Source of the DNA: Plenodomus lindquistii
Taxonomy: Eukaryota > Ascomycota > Dothideomycetes > Pleosporales > Leptosphaeriaceae
Direction of reading: 5' to 3'
Length of the DNA stretch: 64,000 nucleotides
NCBI GenBank assembly: GCA_025504975.1
Contig: JANUWI010000004.1
Coordinates: 1,612,001-1,676,000 of the forward strand
The position numbers and the translations under genes are program-made. Positions 12,701 to 23,651 of this stretch are shown piece after piece; positions within the stretch are counted from its first letter, which is position 1, and each line of letters starts with the position of its first letter. The notes below the pieces were generated by a model. It had not been told where the DNA came from and ran no database searches. It worked only from the letters and a program-made list of their open reading frames with translations.

Positions 12701-13491
12701 GCTAATAAACTAAATATGTTTTAATACTACTAGTAGTAGAGAGGGAGTTAGTTTTAGATTAAATAGTTATTTTTTTAAACATCCTCTCTATTATAGTTTT
12801 TAAAGATCTAGTTAATCTTGTATAGACTAGTAGTAAAGAACTTATTTTCTTTCTTTTTTATATTAAAATAAAAGGTATTAGCAGAAATAATAGTAACTTA
12901 GAGACTAAAAAGGGTTTTAAAAAGTTTTTAGAGCAGGTCTAGTTTTTATATCTCTAGAGAGATGTTCTAGTATTATAGAGCTCTAAAAATTTTATAAATA
13001 TAATTAATTAAAAGATGTAGGCTACTAGTTTTCTAATATAACTTCTTTTTCTATAGAGCGTTTTATCTTTTAATATTAAAAGCAACGTGCTTTTTTAGTG
13101 TTTTTTAATAGAGTTATATAAAAATTAGAGAAGTAGAGATATAGGTTTTAGAGTAAATAGCTAGCTACTATAACTAGAACCTATTTATATCTAGTAGAAT
13201 CTTAAACCTTTTTAACTATTATATTCTAATAATTATATTCTAAGCTTCTAGATTAAGTATAATAAATAAATAGTTTAGAATTTTTTATCTATCTATAATT
13301 ATATAGAGATAGATATATTCTATAACTAGTAAAGAAATTTAGTTTTTAAACTTTCTAACTATTACTAGATAGAGTAGTTTTTAGACTTTAGTTTAAAGTA
13401 AAAAAGATAAAAAAAAAACAATATATAAATTTAAAAAGAGATATCTTTAGGCGCTAGTATTAATAAGTAATAGTAGTTTTATACCTACGCC
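9731..13491 (-). pseudogene. A2 pol relic (protease to chromodomain)
   Basis: Degenerate Ty3/gypsy pol in the order protease, reverse transcriptase, RNase H, integrase, chromodomain on the minus strand. The reverse-transcriptase box at 12169-12180 (minus) reads Y-L-D-N, so the second catalytic Asp is lost, as in A1. Integrase falls at about 10440-11080 and the chromodomain at about 9775-9950. Stops are TAA/TAG throughout, so no functional polyprotein could be made. Limits are taken by alignment with A1. Confidence 0.8.
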
Positions 13492-13620
13492 TAGATTGCA
13501 TAAAATAGTAGATATAAAAAAATAGAAACTTTAAAATAGCTTTAAAAAATTAAAGTTTAATAGGTTATACTTTTAACTTAATTTTAAATAGTATAATACT
13601 TTTAGAACTACTTATTTTCT

Positions 13621-15101
13621 ATTTAATTTTTCTCTAGGTCTAGTACTTTAGTAGCGTTATAATATTAGTTAAAGTAATTTTTAATTATAATTTCTTTTAT
13701 TTATAGTAATAGACATTTATTAGCGTAGTATTCTAGTTTACTATAGTTATAGCAGTTATCTAGTACTTTTTTAGAAGCTAGAGTAGCTGTTATTTACTAT
13801 AGAAGTACTATAGTAGATTATAGAAAGGTTTAGAAAGCTATATAGAGTGCTGTAGTCCTTAAAGTCTCTTTTTAAAAAGTATCTAAACTAGGTTATACTA
13901 TAGTTCTAGCTTAAAACTTAGTAGTACTATTATAAAAAAAGTTCTAATAATATATATTTTTTAAGTAGGTTTTTTTTTCTATATTAAAAGTAGTAAAGTG
14001 CTTAATTATATTTAGAAAAAAGTTATTCTAGGTATATTTAAACTTTTAACTTGAAATACGTAGGCTAGAAGTTATTTTTATTTATATATAGTAAATCTAT
14101 TCTATATATAGTACACGTTCTTTTATAGTATAACTTAAAAAATAGGCTTTAAAAGTAAAAAAAGTTTTATTTTTCTCTATATATAGTTAGTTAAAGGTAT
14201 TACGTACTTTAGCTTATTTATTACTAGTAATAAAGTATCTATTAAGCATAGCTATTATAGCTTCTATAGAGAAAAAATAGTTAGCTTTATTATTAGATAG
14301 GTATTAGAGCTTAAAATACTTTTTAGCTAAACTAGAAGTACTACTCTAGACTAGTACTATATAAGCACGCTTAGAATAGTAGTAGTTACTATTAATTTTA
14401 AATTAATCTAGTATTAAAGCTTTCTATTATCTATAGATAGAGTTTTTTCTATCTAATAGTTTAGAAATAGAAAGGGTACGCTCTAATAAACGTAGCTTTT
14501 TAAAAATATAAAAAAGGGCTTTAGAAAGTAATCTAGTTAACTAGTAATATTAATAAGTTTAAAAGTTTTTAGTAGAGAATAGAGGCAAGTCTAAAAGTAG
14601 AGTTAAATAAAGTTTTTTTTTTTTTAATAGGTTTTATTTTAGCCTGCAGAGCTGCTAATTTAGCGCGTAGCTAGGCTATTATTTCTATAGTATTATTAGA
14701 AATTATAGTTAATAAATTTCTAGGTTCTACTAAAGTAGGTCTAGCTTCTATCTAACTCTAATTATTTTCTAATTAGCTAGTATTAACTATTTTCTGTATT
14801 TTAGATATTTAATAAGTTTATAGGCTTTCTATAAAAGCTAGTTATTTCTTTTTATTTTTTAAAAAGCAGGATTTATTATTTATTAATAAAAATAAGTATT
14901 AGCTTTGCTTCTAATCCTGCTAGGTTATTAGTAGTCTCTAAGTCTCTATTTTAGCGCTATCTAATATAACTTTTCTAAAAATAATCTAAGTAAGTAATAC
15001 TATAAAAGTCTAAATCTATAGGCTTTAGTTAACTAGAAATCTCTAGAATATAGTTTTAGAATTATTAATAGATCTATTAGCGTTAATTAGAGCTAGGACT
15101 A
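13621..15101 (-). pseudogene. A2 gag relic
   Basis: Minus-strand counterpart of the A1 gag region (49420-50900), with the same length and order. It contains the capsid-like region and, near its 3' end, the position of the zinc knuckle. It is more mutated than the A1 copy. Identification rests on alignment with A1 and on position between the 5' LTR and protease. Confidence 0.7.
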
Positions 15102-15205
15102 GAAAAGGTTTAAAGGCTAGTTAACTAAAGGATTTAAATAATTTTTTTAAATAAATTAGTAATATTATATAGGCTGTTACTAGTAGAGAGATAATTTTTT
15201 TATAA

Positions 15206-15621
15206 TATAATAGCTTAAAAATATAAAGTACTAAAAAGTATCTAAATTAGTTTAAAGGTATATAGAAGTACGCGTAGATTAAAAAGCTAAATAAATTATA
15301 TTTTTATAGGCTTTATATAAAAAAATAAAAAAATTATATCTCTATAGTTCTATTAAAAAAGTAAGCTATATAGAGTAAAGTTTAGTAGTAGTTCTAGGCT
15401 TTTATAGGGTTTTTTTTTTCTTCTACTATATTAGTACGTAGGTAATTATAGAGTAGAGATTCTTATAGAATCTAGACTAGATATAGTATAGAGGTAGTTT
15501 AAATAAAAGTTAGTATAGTTTTCTATCTTTAATAAGCTTATATAGAGAAAAATAGAGGTAGCTTATAAAGGGGCTCCTGTAGCTAAAGGTTATTATTATA
15601 ATAGAATATAGCTTTATTACA
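15206..15621 (-). repeat. 5' LTR of A2
   Basis: About 416 bp. It starts TATAATAGCTTAAAA and ends GCTTTATTACA on the + strand, followed by the target duplication AGTTC (15622-15626). The inner end is RIP-changed (TATA), while the outer end keeps ACA. Confidence 0.88.
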
Positions 15622-15626
15622 AGTTC

Positions 15627-16830
15627 TAGCTTATAGAGAATACTAAAGCTAAATATAGTATCTAAAATAAAAACATTTATAATTTTAATAAAATAGGCTT
15701 TATAATAGGCGTTATATTAACTAGAGTAGTTATTATAAATACTAACTATTAAAAGCGTTTAAAATCTATATAGTAGAGTAACTAGAAGTAAACTATAGTA
15801 ATCTAGAGTATTAATATAATAGAGTAGGCTATCTTTTTTTTTATTATTTTTACTAGTAAGTACTACCTCTCTACCTAGTATAAAACGTCTAGCCTACTTT
15901 AGAACTAGGCTTTTATAGTTTCTAAAAACAGCTAGATAGATAATAGGCTTAGTTTAGACTAGGTAAAGTACTTTAATAAGTATATAAAAAAGTATACTAT
16001 TAGTATAGTATATCTATTTATAGTTAATAGTTATAAAAGCTATAATTTACTTAAATTCTACTAGTACTATAAAAAATATAAAATTATAACTTTTTATATA
16101 CCTCTCTATTTATTATACTTTCTATAGCTATTTAATATTAGTTATTTTATACCTTTAAAAAAAGTGTATAGCTGCTAAGCTAAAAATCTAATATATAACT
16201 AGATTAACTATATTACTAAAATTAAGTTTTTACTATACTTTATTACTACTTTTAATACTACTATTATTTAAAATAATATCTAGAGAGGCTTTTAAAGTAT
16301 AGGCTTAGTTCTTTTTAACCTAAAAGCTATAATATCTAGTTTTAATATTAAGCTACGTATACTATTACTTTTTACTATTAATAATAAACTCTAGCACTTT
16401 TAAACTCTAAATAATACTTTATAATTTAGATTATAATTAAAGCTTTTTAAAAAAAAAATTTAAAAGTATATAGATAGCTTGCTAACTACTATAATTAATA
16501 CGTTTAAAAAATTTAGTAAAAGCATAGCATTAATAGCATATTAAATAGTATTAATATATAATAAAGTTATGAAACTTTAAATAGTAAATAAAGCTACTAC
16601 GTAATATAAATTATATAAAAAATAGTAAGTATAGAAAAAAAATACTTTTATAGTTAAAAAAAGCCTATATTTAATAACTTTAAAAAAGTTTATAGCACGT
16701 AGTAATAGAAAAAAAGTGTTAAAAAAAGTATATACTAAAAAAAATAAACCTATATAATAGTACTATAAATACTATAGTAAAAGTAGGTATAACACACGTA
16801 TATATAAATAAAAAGTAAAAAGTATTACTA
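15627..16830 (+). pseudogene. P1 transposase, catalytic DDE part and C-terminus
   Basis: Continues the frame from 8113. The first catalytic block reads I-Y-N-F-N-K-I-G-F (family N-F-D-E-T-G-F) near 15671-15697. The second reads F-I-V-N-S-Y-K-S-Y (family V-D-G-H-x-S-H) near 16016-16042. The third reads Q-L-F-N-I with TAG for Gln near 16124-16138 (family Q-P-L-D-V). All three catalytic Asp therefore read Asn. The A-F-N-T-T-I-like and G-L-V-L-F-N-P blocks follow. The C-terminus has Y-Y-K-Y-Y-S-K-S-R-Y-N-T-R-I, matching a C-x2-C-x-K-x-G-H-N-x-R-T-C knuckle with Cys changed to Tyr. The protein is dead. Confidence 0.85.
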
Positions 16831-16983
16831 AATAAATTAGTTTACTATAATTTCTATATACTATTATTATTAGTTATATTATATAATTATAAAAGTATAT
16901 TTTAGTATAGTTTTAGTAGAGCCTAGCTACTTATTTATACTAGCTATTTACTTATAGAGTATGTTATAGAATATATTATTTAT

Positions 16984-17165
16984 TATTATAGAAATAGATA
17001 CTTAGAAATAATTAGAAAATAGATTATTATATTACTAGCTAGAAAGAGATTGTATAATATATACCTTTACTATATAGAATTAGATAGATAGATATAAAAA
17101 AGCTTTATAGAAAATTCTAAAATTAAATAGATATAGTATTAATTAAGTACTATATACGTATAATA
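16984..17165 (-). repeat. 3' LTR of D1 (182 bp)
   Basis: It begins TATTATAGAAATAG and ends TATAATA on the + strand, preceded by TTTAT. It is a direct repeat of 23470-23651 and an inverted repeat of 60592-60773 (D2). Confidence 0.9.
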
Positions 17166-17708
17166 TACTCTCTAGTTATAGTAAATTAAACTATTTAATA
17201 TTAGTAGTATTAAACTTTATAAAGTATTAAAGCGCTTATACTATAAAATCTAGTATAACTAAAAGTTTAGTTTATATTATTTAACGTATATAAAAAGTAG
17301 TTAATTTAAAACTAAGTCTAGTAAAATTAATTATTAGCTAAACTTCTATTTTAATTAGTATTTATTAATACTATAGCTTTTATTAGTATTTATATCTCTA
17401 TATTTTTCTACGTAAAGCTTTTTTATATTTATAGATTTTTTACTAATACTATTTTAATATAGTTTAAAGCCTAGAAAGCTATTTATATTTATATTACTAT
17501 AGCGTGTACTTAGCGCGCTATACTTTTATTTTTACTTTTATTTATATTTATACCTATTTTATATTTATATAGTTATCTATATAAAAAATGTACCTTTTTA
17601 CTTTTTTTATCTAAGTTTTTAGGTAGAGAGACCTCTAAAACTTTTTTTTTCTCTAGAAAGTTTTATATTTTTTTTAATCTCTCTACTTTTTTTACTCTAT
17701 GCTGCCCT

Positions 17709-17789
17709 CCCCCCCCCTATACCTCTAAAAAAAAAAAAAAAAAAAAAGAAAAAGATAGAGCGTGCTACTACTACTACTACTACTATACT
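17709..17789. repeat. C-tract, A-tract and (CTA)n in the D1 3' region
   Basis: A run of C near 17710-17717, then about 21 A, then repeated CTA triplets to about 17789. The same three tracts occur at the same place in D3 (44476-44557), with different run lengths. On the coding (minus) strand this is a T-run followed by a G-run between the end of pol and the 3' LTR. The C-run contains no CpA, which explains its survival of RIP. Confidence 0.8.
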
Positions 17790-17799
17790 AGCTAATACG

Positions 17800-20700
17800 T
17801 AGTTCTATTATAGTAATTTTATAGAAAAGTATACTATTTTTTTTTTAGACTATATATATAGCACTTTTATATAAAGTAATAGGTACTACTAGAATTATAA
17901 TAAAATCTATAGTAAAAGCTACTAGCTCTATGCCTCTAGGTATTTATACTAACCTATATAGATAGATAATTTTATTAGTTAAATAAGCTTTACTAATTCT
18001 AGTATAGCTTTACTTTTATTTTCTACTACTTTAAAGCATTTATTACTTTTAAAACTCTAGAAGTAAGTAAAAATAAGCTTAGGCGCCTACGCTATAAACT
18101 TTATTTACTTTTAAAAGTACTAAAAAAAAAAAGAATAAACTTTCTACTTTTAGCGCGATCTCTACTACTAGTAAACAAGCTAGTTTTTTTTTATAATATA
18201 AAAATATTAAAAAGTTAATTAGTAGACTTATTAATAAAGTAATAAAATAAATCTAGTTTTTTTCTAGACACTGCTACTAGGCGTAGCCTATAAATTTTTT
18301 AAAAATAGACTTTAGCCTATATATTATATTATATAAATATAAATAGAGATTATTAAATAATTATTTATTTTACTTTAGTAATATTATAATTTTAGCTTTT
18401 ATATTTTATAGCTTTAAATAATTTTTAAAAGTATTAAAAGATTATTTAAAGAGATTTTTAGTAAGCCTATCTACTAGCATTTTATTTATAGAGAGGTAGC
18501 TAATTATAAAAAATCTCTTTTTATATTTTTATCTAAGCTATATATTCTATATATTAACGTATTATAGCTTTATAGTAATATATTCTTTATTACCTATAAT
18601 AAACTAGATTATTTATTAATTATTATAGAAGATTTTATATAGTTTAGGTACAGGTACGTAGAGCTTCTAGAGAAATTTTTAAAACTTTATTAACTTTTTA
18701 GTAATATGCTTAAAAAATAGTAGTTTAGCTTTAGTTCTTAATATTATAATAGTTATTTAATAAGCTGCTTTTTATATAATTACTTCTCTATAGAGTATAA
18801 TAATATAGCTCTAGAATAAGTATTATATTTTAATATTATCTATAAAAAAAGTATTATTATATATTATAAGCTTTAAATTACTCTAGTTATACTATATTAC
18901 GTAATACTATATTTAGTAAAAATATAAAATTATCTAGTAAATAGCTTTAAAGTACTATAAAATAAAGTTAGAAAAATATTATAAAAGTTTAGAGATAGTA
19001 AATGTAATATCTAGACGCACTATTATAGTAGTATATAGAATAGATTTAATTATTTTCTAATACTTTTTAATCTGCTATTTAGTAGCTTCTCTAGTACTTT
19101 TTTCTAGCTTAGAGCTTAGAAGTAGCGTATTAAAAAAATAGATAAAGTCTACTATACTAAACTTTTTTAAAATCTTATTAATATACTTATTATAGATAAA
19201 GAAAATCTTTTTTTATTTAATCTCTAATTACTTATATTTCTAGAAACTACTTAATTAATCTTTTATTTTCTATTTATTATTTATTTTTAAAAGTTATTAC
19301 TATCTAGTAAGTTTATATAATATTACTTTAGTAATATATAATTAGAATATTATTAATATAAAAAAATAAGTAGATTTTTAAATTAGGCGTATAGAAAAGA
19401 AATAGTTTTTTTTTTAAAATAATTAAACTAAACTATTTAAAAGTTATAGAGAGCTTCTAGTACTATAGAAGTAATAAATTATAAAGGCTATATAAAGTTT
19501 AAAGTAGTAGTATACACTTATTTACAAGTTTATAGCTATTTAGTAGCTTATAAATAATATTATTTTAATAATCTATAAAAGTATTTAGAAATACTCTAAT
19601 AATATTATACTAGTCTATTTTAAAGTTTTAGTAAACTATAATAGCTATAGCTAGCTAGAATATATAAAACGTAAGCGTTACAGCGTATATTAAATAAACT
19701 GTATTAATAAACTAGAGATTACTTTATACTACTATTTAGGCTTTATACTTTAGAAAATATCTATTTTTATTAAATTTATAAATAAATACCTATTTAAAAA
19801 AAAGTAGCTACTTTTAAGCTATAGAGCGCTTTATAATTTTCTAGGTACTTTTAAAATAGAGTATATTAATCTTTTAGTTATAAGCTTAGTAAAATAATAG
19901 TCTAAAAAAGTATATATAGAGATTTTTTTATTTAGTAAAAAGTTTTAGAAGCTTATTTTAGTAGATCTATCTAATTTTTAAGTTTTAAAATCTAGTAGTT
20001 TTATTAATAGCTACTTTAATTACTACGTTAATAGTAGCGTGTTTTTAGTAAATATAAATAAAAGCTTAGTTTAAAAAGTTCTAGAGAAAATCCTCTATAT
20101 TAATTCTATTTAAAAGATTATATATAAAGTATACTCTAAAAGTAGTATTTCTCTCTAATACTAAAGTATTAGAATTCTCTCTATAGACTTTTTTACTTTT
20201 ATAAATAAGTAATCTATTTCTAGTTATTATAAAGTATAGAGAAGGTAGGTATACTTATTATATAGCTATAGATACTACTTTTAGTAGTATTATAAAAATA
20301 GTAGTTATTTAAAAAGTAGCTAGTTATAAAAATTTAAGCGCTTTATAAAGCGTTTTATTAATATTATAATAAAAATTTTCTAAAATTTTATTAATATTAG
20401 GTAGTAGGCCTATTTTTATAGAATAAAGCTTATTCTATAGGCTACTACAATAATAGCTAGGCCTAATAGAGTTAAATATAAGCTCTAGAGTATATAATCT
20501 AAAAAAACTATTTAAATTTATATTAATTTTTTATAACACGCTAGCTAAGCGTACTACTAATAGTAGAAAAAGCTCCTATAGTATTTAATAATTAAATTAG
20601 CTATCTAGATTATTAGCTACTACTATATTCTTTTTACTCTCTAGCTAATAAGCTAGGTTTAATTTATATAGTACTATTTCTATATTATTAGACTTATTTA

Positions 20701-22250
20701 TAGCTTTAAGCAATTAATTAAGCTACTTAAAATTTTTAGGCTTATTTTTTCTTATTTCTAGTATAGATACTATTTATTATAGCTTTTCTATTACCTAAAA
20801 AGCTAGCTTTTTAGAGTTATAGAAAAGATTTTTATTAAAAGTAACGTTATATATAGTAATAATAGAGTTAAGTTTAGAAATTTATATTTTATATATATTA
20901 GATAATCTATATTCTACTAGATATTTAATATAGCTGTATAAAGTTACTTTAAAACTCTATTTATAATACCTAGCTACTCTATTTCTATTAAAAAAATAGG
21001 CTCTATAGCTATAAGCGTAAATACTACTTTAATCTAGCTATAAATTAGCTATTTAAAGCTTAATCTATACTAGTTAATACTATTTAAACTACCTTTAAAA
21101 TTATTAAAAAAGTATTTTATTTAAAAACTATATATTCTAAGCTTAGAATTAGCTTATATTATATAGCTATATTACTACTTTAATAATATAAAGCTATAAC
21201 TTTTTAAGTAGGTTAGTAGTAATTTTTATTTTAATTTACTTTATAATAATTTTTTTACTTACTTTTTTTAGCCTACTATTTAGCTTATAGCTATAAAAAA
21301 GTAAGCTTTTACTTTTAATACCTATATTTTCTATCTATATTTTAAAATCTAATTATTTACGCTAGAGAAGTATTACTGCGTTATTATTTTATATAATAAT
21401 ATAGATTTTAAGCTTATACTAGGTGCAGATTATACTATAAAATAGTTTAAAAATACTAAAAATCTTTTTTACTTCTTTTTCTATAAGGCTATAGGTATAA
21501 AGCTTACTACTATAATTATTTTTAATAATAAGTATTTACTATTTTCTAGAGCTTTTTTATAGTATATTAAAGAGATTCTATAATACTTTTTAATATAGCT
21601 AAGTAAGCTATTTTTAAAGCTTTTATAAAATAACTTAGCTAGTATAAATTATAGTGTAGTATTTATATTTTTTCTATAAAATACTATTTATTTTTATACT
21701 TCTAGTATACTTTATAAGTACTAAAAGCACCTTTAGGCTAAAGTAGCTAGATCTAGTATACTAAAGCTCCTCTAAATTAAAGCGTAGATAGGTAGTAAAA
21801 AATCTTTTTATTAATACTAAAATTATATTTATAGCTAAAAAGTAGATAGTAATAGGCTTATATTTTATAAAAGTTAAATTCTATTTATATATTAACTAGA
21901 CTAATATAACGCTTTTTTTATAACTACTATATTATAGTATTACGTCTAGTCTAAAATAGTATACTTTTTTACTTTAGAATAGAGCTTTTAATATAATATT
22001 AATATAGAACTTTTCTACTACTACTATATTAAATAGTACTAAGTTCTCTATACACTTTCTATATATTTCTATAAAAATGTTTTTTATTACTTAAGTACCT
22101 ATTCTAGAGATCTAGAAAAACTAGGTGCCTATTTCTACTATAGAGATTTTTTTACTTTTTTTAAAAGTGCCTAGCTTAAAATAATTAACTAAATTAACTA
22201 AGTAAAAAGCGCCTCTATTATCTAAAATTATACTTTTAGATAGTAAATAA
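17800..22250 (-). pseudogene. D1 copia pol relic
   Basis: Read on the minus strand from right to left. The protease box I-L-D-N-R-G-A is near 22190-22235. The GAG-pre-integrase region is near 21740-21790 and integrase at about 20700-21680. Reverse transcriptase is at about 18900-19800, with N-A-F-I-N-C-K-L (family N-A-F-L-N-G-x-L) and K-Y-I-N-K-I-L-K-K-F (family K-Y-I-x-x-I-L-x-x-F). The block L-Y-T-T-I-I-V-R-L-D-I (family L-x-T-x-R-P-D-I) follows at the copia RT/RNase H boundary. These motifs and the integrase-before-RT order define Ty1/copia. Stops are TAA/TAG. Confidence 0.8.
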
Positions 22251-22259
22251 GTATTAAAA

Positions 22260-23400
22260 TCTATAGTACTATATACTCTATATATTATAATAAAGCTATT
22301 TAGTTATAGATTAATAAAAGCAGTCTAAATTGCTCTAGAGAAGCTTCTAGATTCTCTACTTTTAGCTTTTCTATTTTATTTATTAGTAGAGCTTTTAGCT
22401 TTTACTACTTTTTTAAAAAATTTAAATTATAGCTTATTAAAATAGGCTAATAGCTTTTTTTTTTTTTTCTATTTTATATAGTTTATTAGTAATTGTAGTT
22501 TTTACTTAGTAGTAATTTTTTACTAGACTCTATTTAAAATCTCTATTATAAAGATACGTAGCTAATTCTAAAGCTTCTATTAAACTATTATCTATATTTA
22601 TAGTAAAAAAAATTCTTTTTTTTTATTTCTAGTGCGTAGTATATATTAGTAAAGTAATTTAGAGTAAATATAACTAATTTATATAAACGTTAAAGTACTA
22701 GTAGTACACTCTAGTACTCTATTTTTAATAATTTTTTAGTATATAGATTTTACCTAGTTAGGTAAAAGCTTTAGCATAAAAATATTTTAATAGTTATAAA
22801 TAGTAATCTACTTTTCTACTTTATTAAACTTATATACTCTAGCTTTTTTATAGAAAAATATTTACTTTTACTACTAGTAGCTTGCGTTATTAGTAGTATT
22901 AGTTTTTTATAGATAAGCTAAGTACTTAGCCTATACCTAGTTTTTTATACTATTTTTACCTAGAGCTAATTTTTTTTTAAATACTTTTGTAAAAGCCTAT
23001 AGAGTAATAGTTTTAGTTATAATAATATTAAAAAAATATAGTTAAAAGAGATTAGACTTAACTATAGTATTAATCTACTTCTATATAGCTTTAAACTTTT
23101 TATTTTTAATAAACTACTAGCTTTTATAGATTTTATACTAGGCTGCTTTAATTTTAAATAGCTTAATATTATTTTTAGTTAGAAAATCTAGCTTATTAAG
23201 TTAGTTATTATTAAAAGTAGTAATAGACTTTTTATTAGAATTATAGTATTACTAAATACTCTAATTTATAGCAAGTAGCTAGTACTACAGGAACTAGTTA
23301 AATAAATTAGCTAGACTATTAAAAAAATACGTAGTAGCTATTATAGTAATAATTATTAAAATTAAAGTAGTAGTAATAATTAGAGCGTGTAAGTACCTAT
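22260..23400 (-). pseudogene. D1 gag relic
   Basis: Minus-strand region between the 5' LTR and the protease box, the expected place of gag in a copia element. I did not identify a zinc knuckle with confidence. The uninterrupted target site of M2 lies here: TA at 22791-22792 corresponds to the duplicated TA around M2 in D2. Confidence 0.55.
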
Positions 23401-23469
23401 TTTAAAACACTTCTATTAAAAAAATAGAAGAATAAATTAAAAATAAAAAAGCGCTTCTAAGCTTATAAC

Positions 23470-23651
23470 TATTATAGAAATAGATTTTTAGAAATAATTA
23501 GAAAATAGATTATTATATTACTAGCTAGAAAGAGATTATATAATATATACCTTTACTACGTAGAATTATATAAATAGATATAAAAAAGCTTTATAGAAGA
23601 TTCTAAAATTAAATAGATATAGTATTAACTAAGTACTATATATATATAATA
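23470..23651 (-). repeat. 5' LTR of D1 (182 bp)
   Basis: Direct repeat of 16984-17165 with the same length, followed by the target duplication TTTAT. Directly to its left, on the minus strand, is GTTATAAGCTTAGAAGCGC. It is equivalent to the primer-site candidate of D2. Confidence 0.9.

Larger units (their letters stand above)
8114..15621 (-). mobile_element. A2: full-length family A gypsy element in P1
   Basis: 7508 bp, exactly the length of A1, in opposite orientation. It is flanked by AGTTC on both sides (8109-8113 and 15622-15626). The LTRs are 8114-8530 (3') and about 15206-15621 (5'). The whole gag-pol arrangement of A1 is present but far more mutated. The insertion lies inside the P1 transposase frame, and removal of A2 and one target duplication restores the P1 alignment. 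Coordinates convert to A1 by x = 64521 minus y, almost without indels. Confidence 0.93.
7588..16966 (+). mobile_element. P1: Fot1/pogo-like DNA transposon split by A2
   Basis: Inverted ends are visible: TAATATACTCTATAAATAAA at the left and, in reverse complement, TAACATACTCTATAAGTAAA at the right. The similarity extends about 70 bp inward. TA flanks both ends (7586-7587, 16967-16968). After removal of A2 and one AGTTC, 1866 bp remain, which fits Fot1-type elements. It carries one transposase frame on the + strand, read through the A2 insertion point. It sits inside the integrase region of E. The exact first base of the TIR is inferred from the TA rule and could be off by one or two bases. Confidence 0.82.
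16984..23651 (-). mobile_element. D1: full-length Ty1/copia element
   Basis: 6668 bp with identical-length LTRs (16984-17165 and 23470-23651, 182 bp each) and TTTAT on both sides (16979-16983 and 23652-23656). The coding strand is minus: reverse-transcriptase motifs in the left half read leftwards, and the copia order (gag, protease, integrase, reverse transcriptase, RNase H) follows from right to left. It inserted in E sequence only 17 bp to the right of the end of P1. The LTR ends TG..CA are changed to TA..TA. Confidence 0.92.

Noticed and set aside
17759..17789. (CTA)n microsatellite as a CRISPR-like or independent repeat array
   Set aside because: It is a short simple repeat in the 3' region of copia family D, present also in D3. 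There are no spacers.
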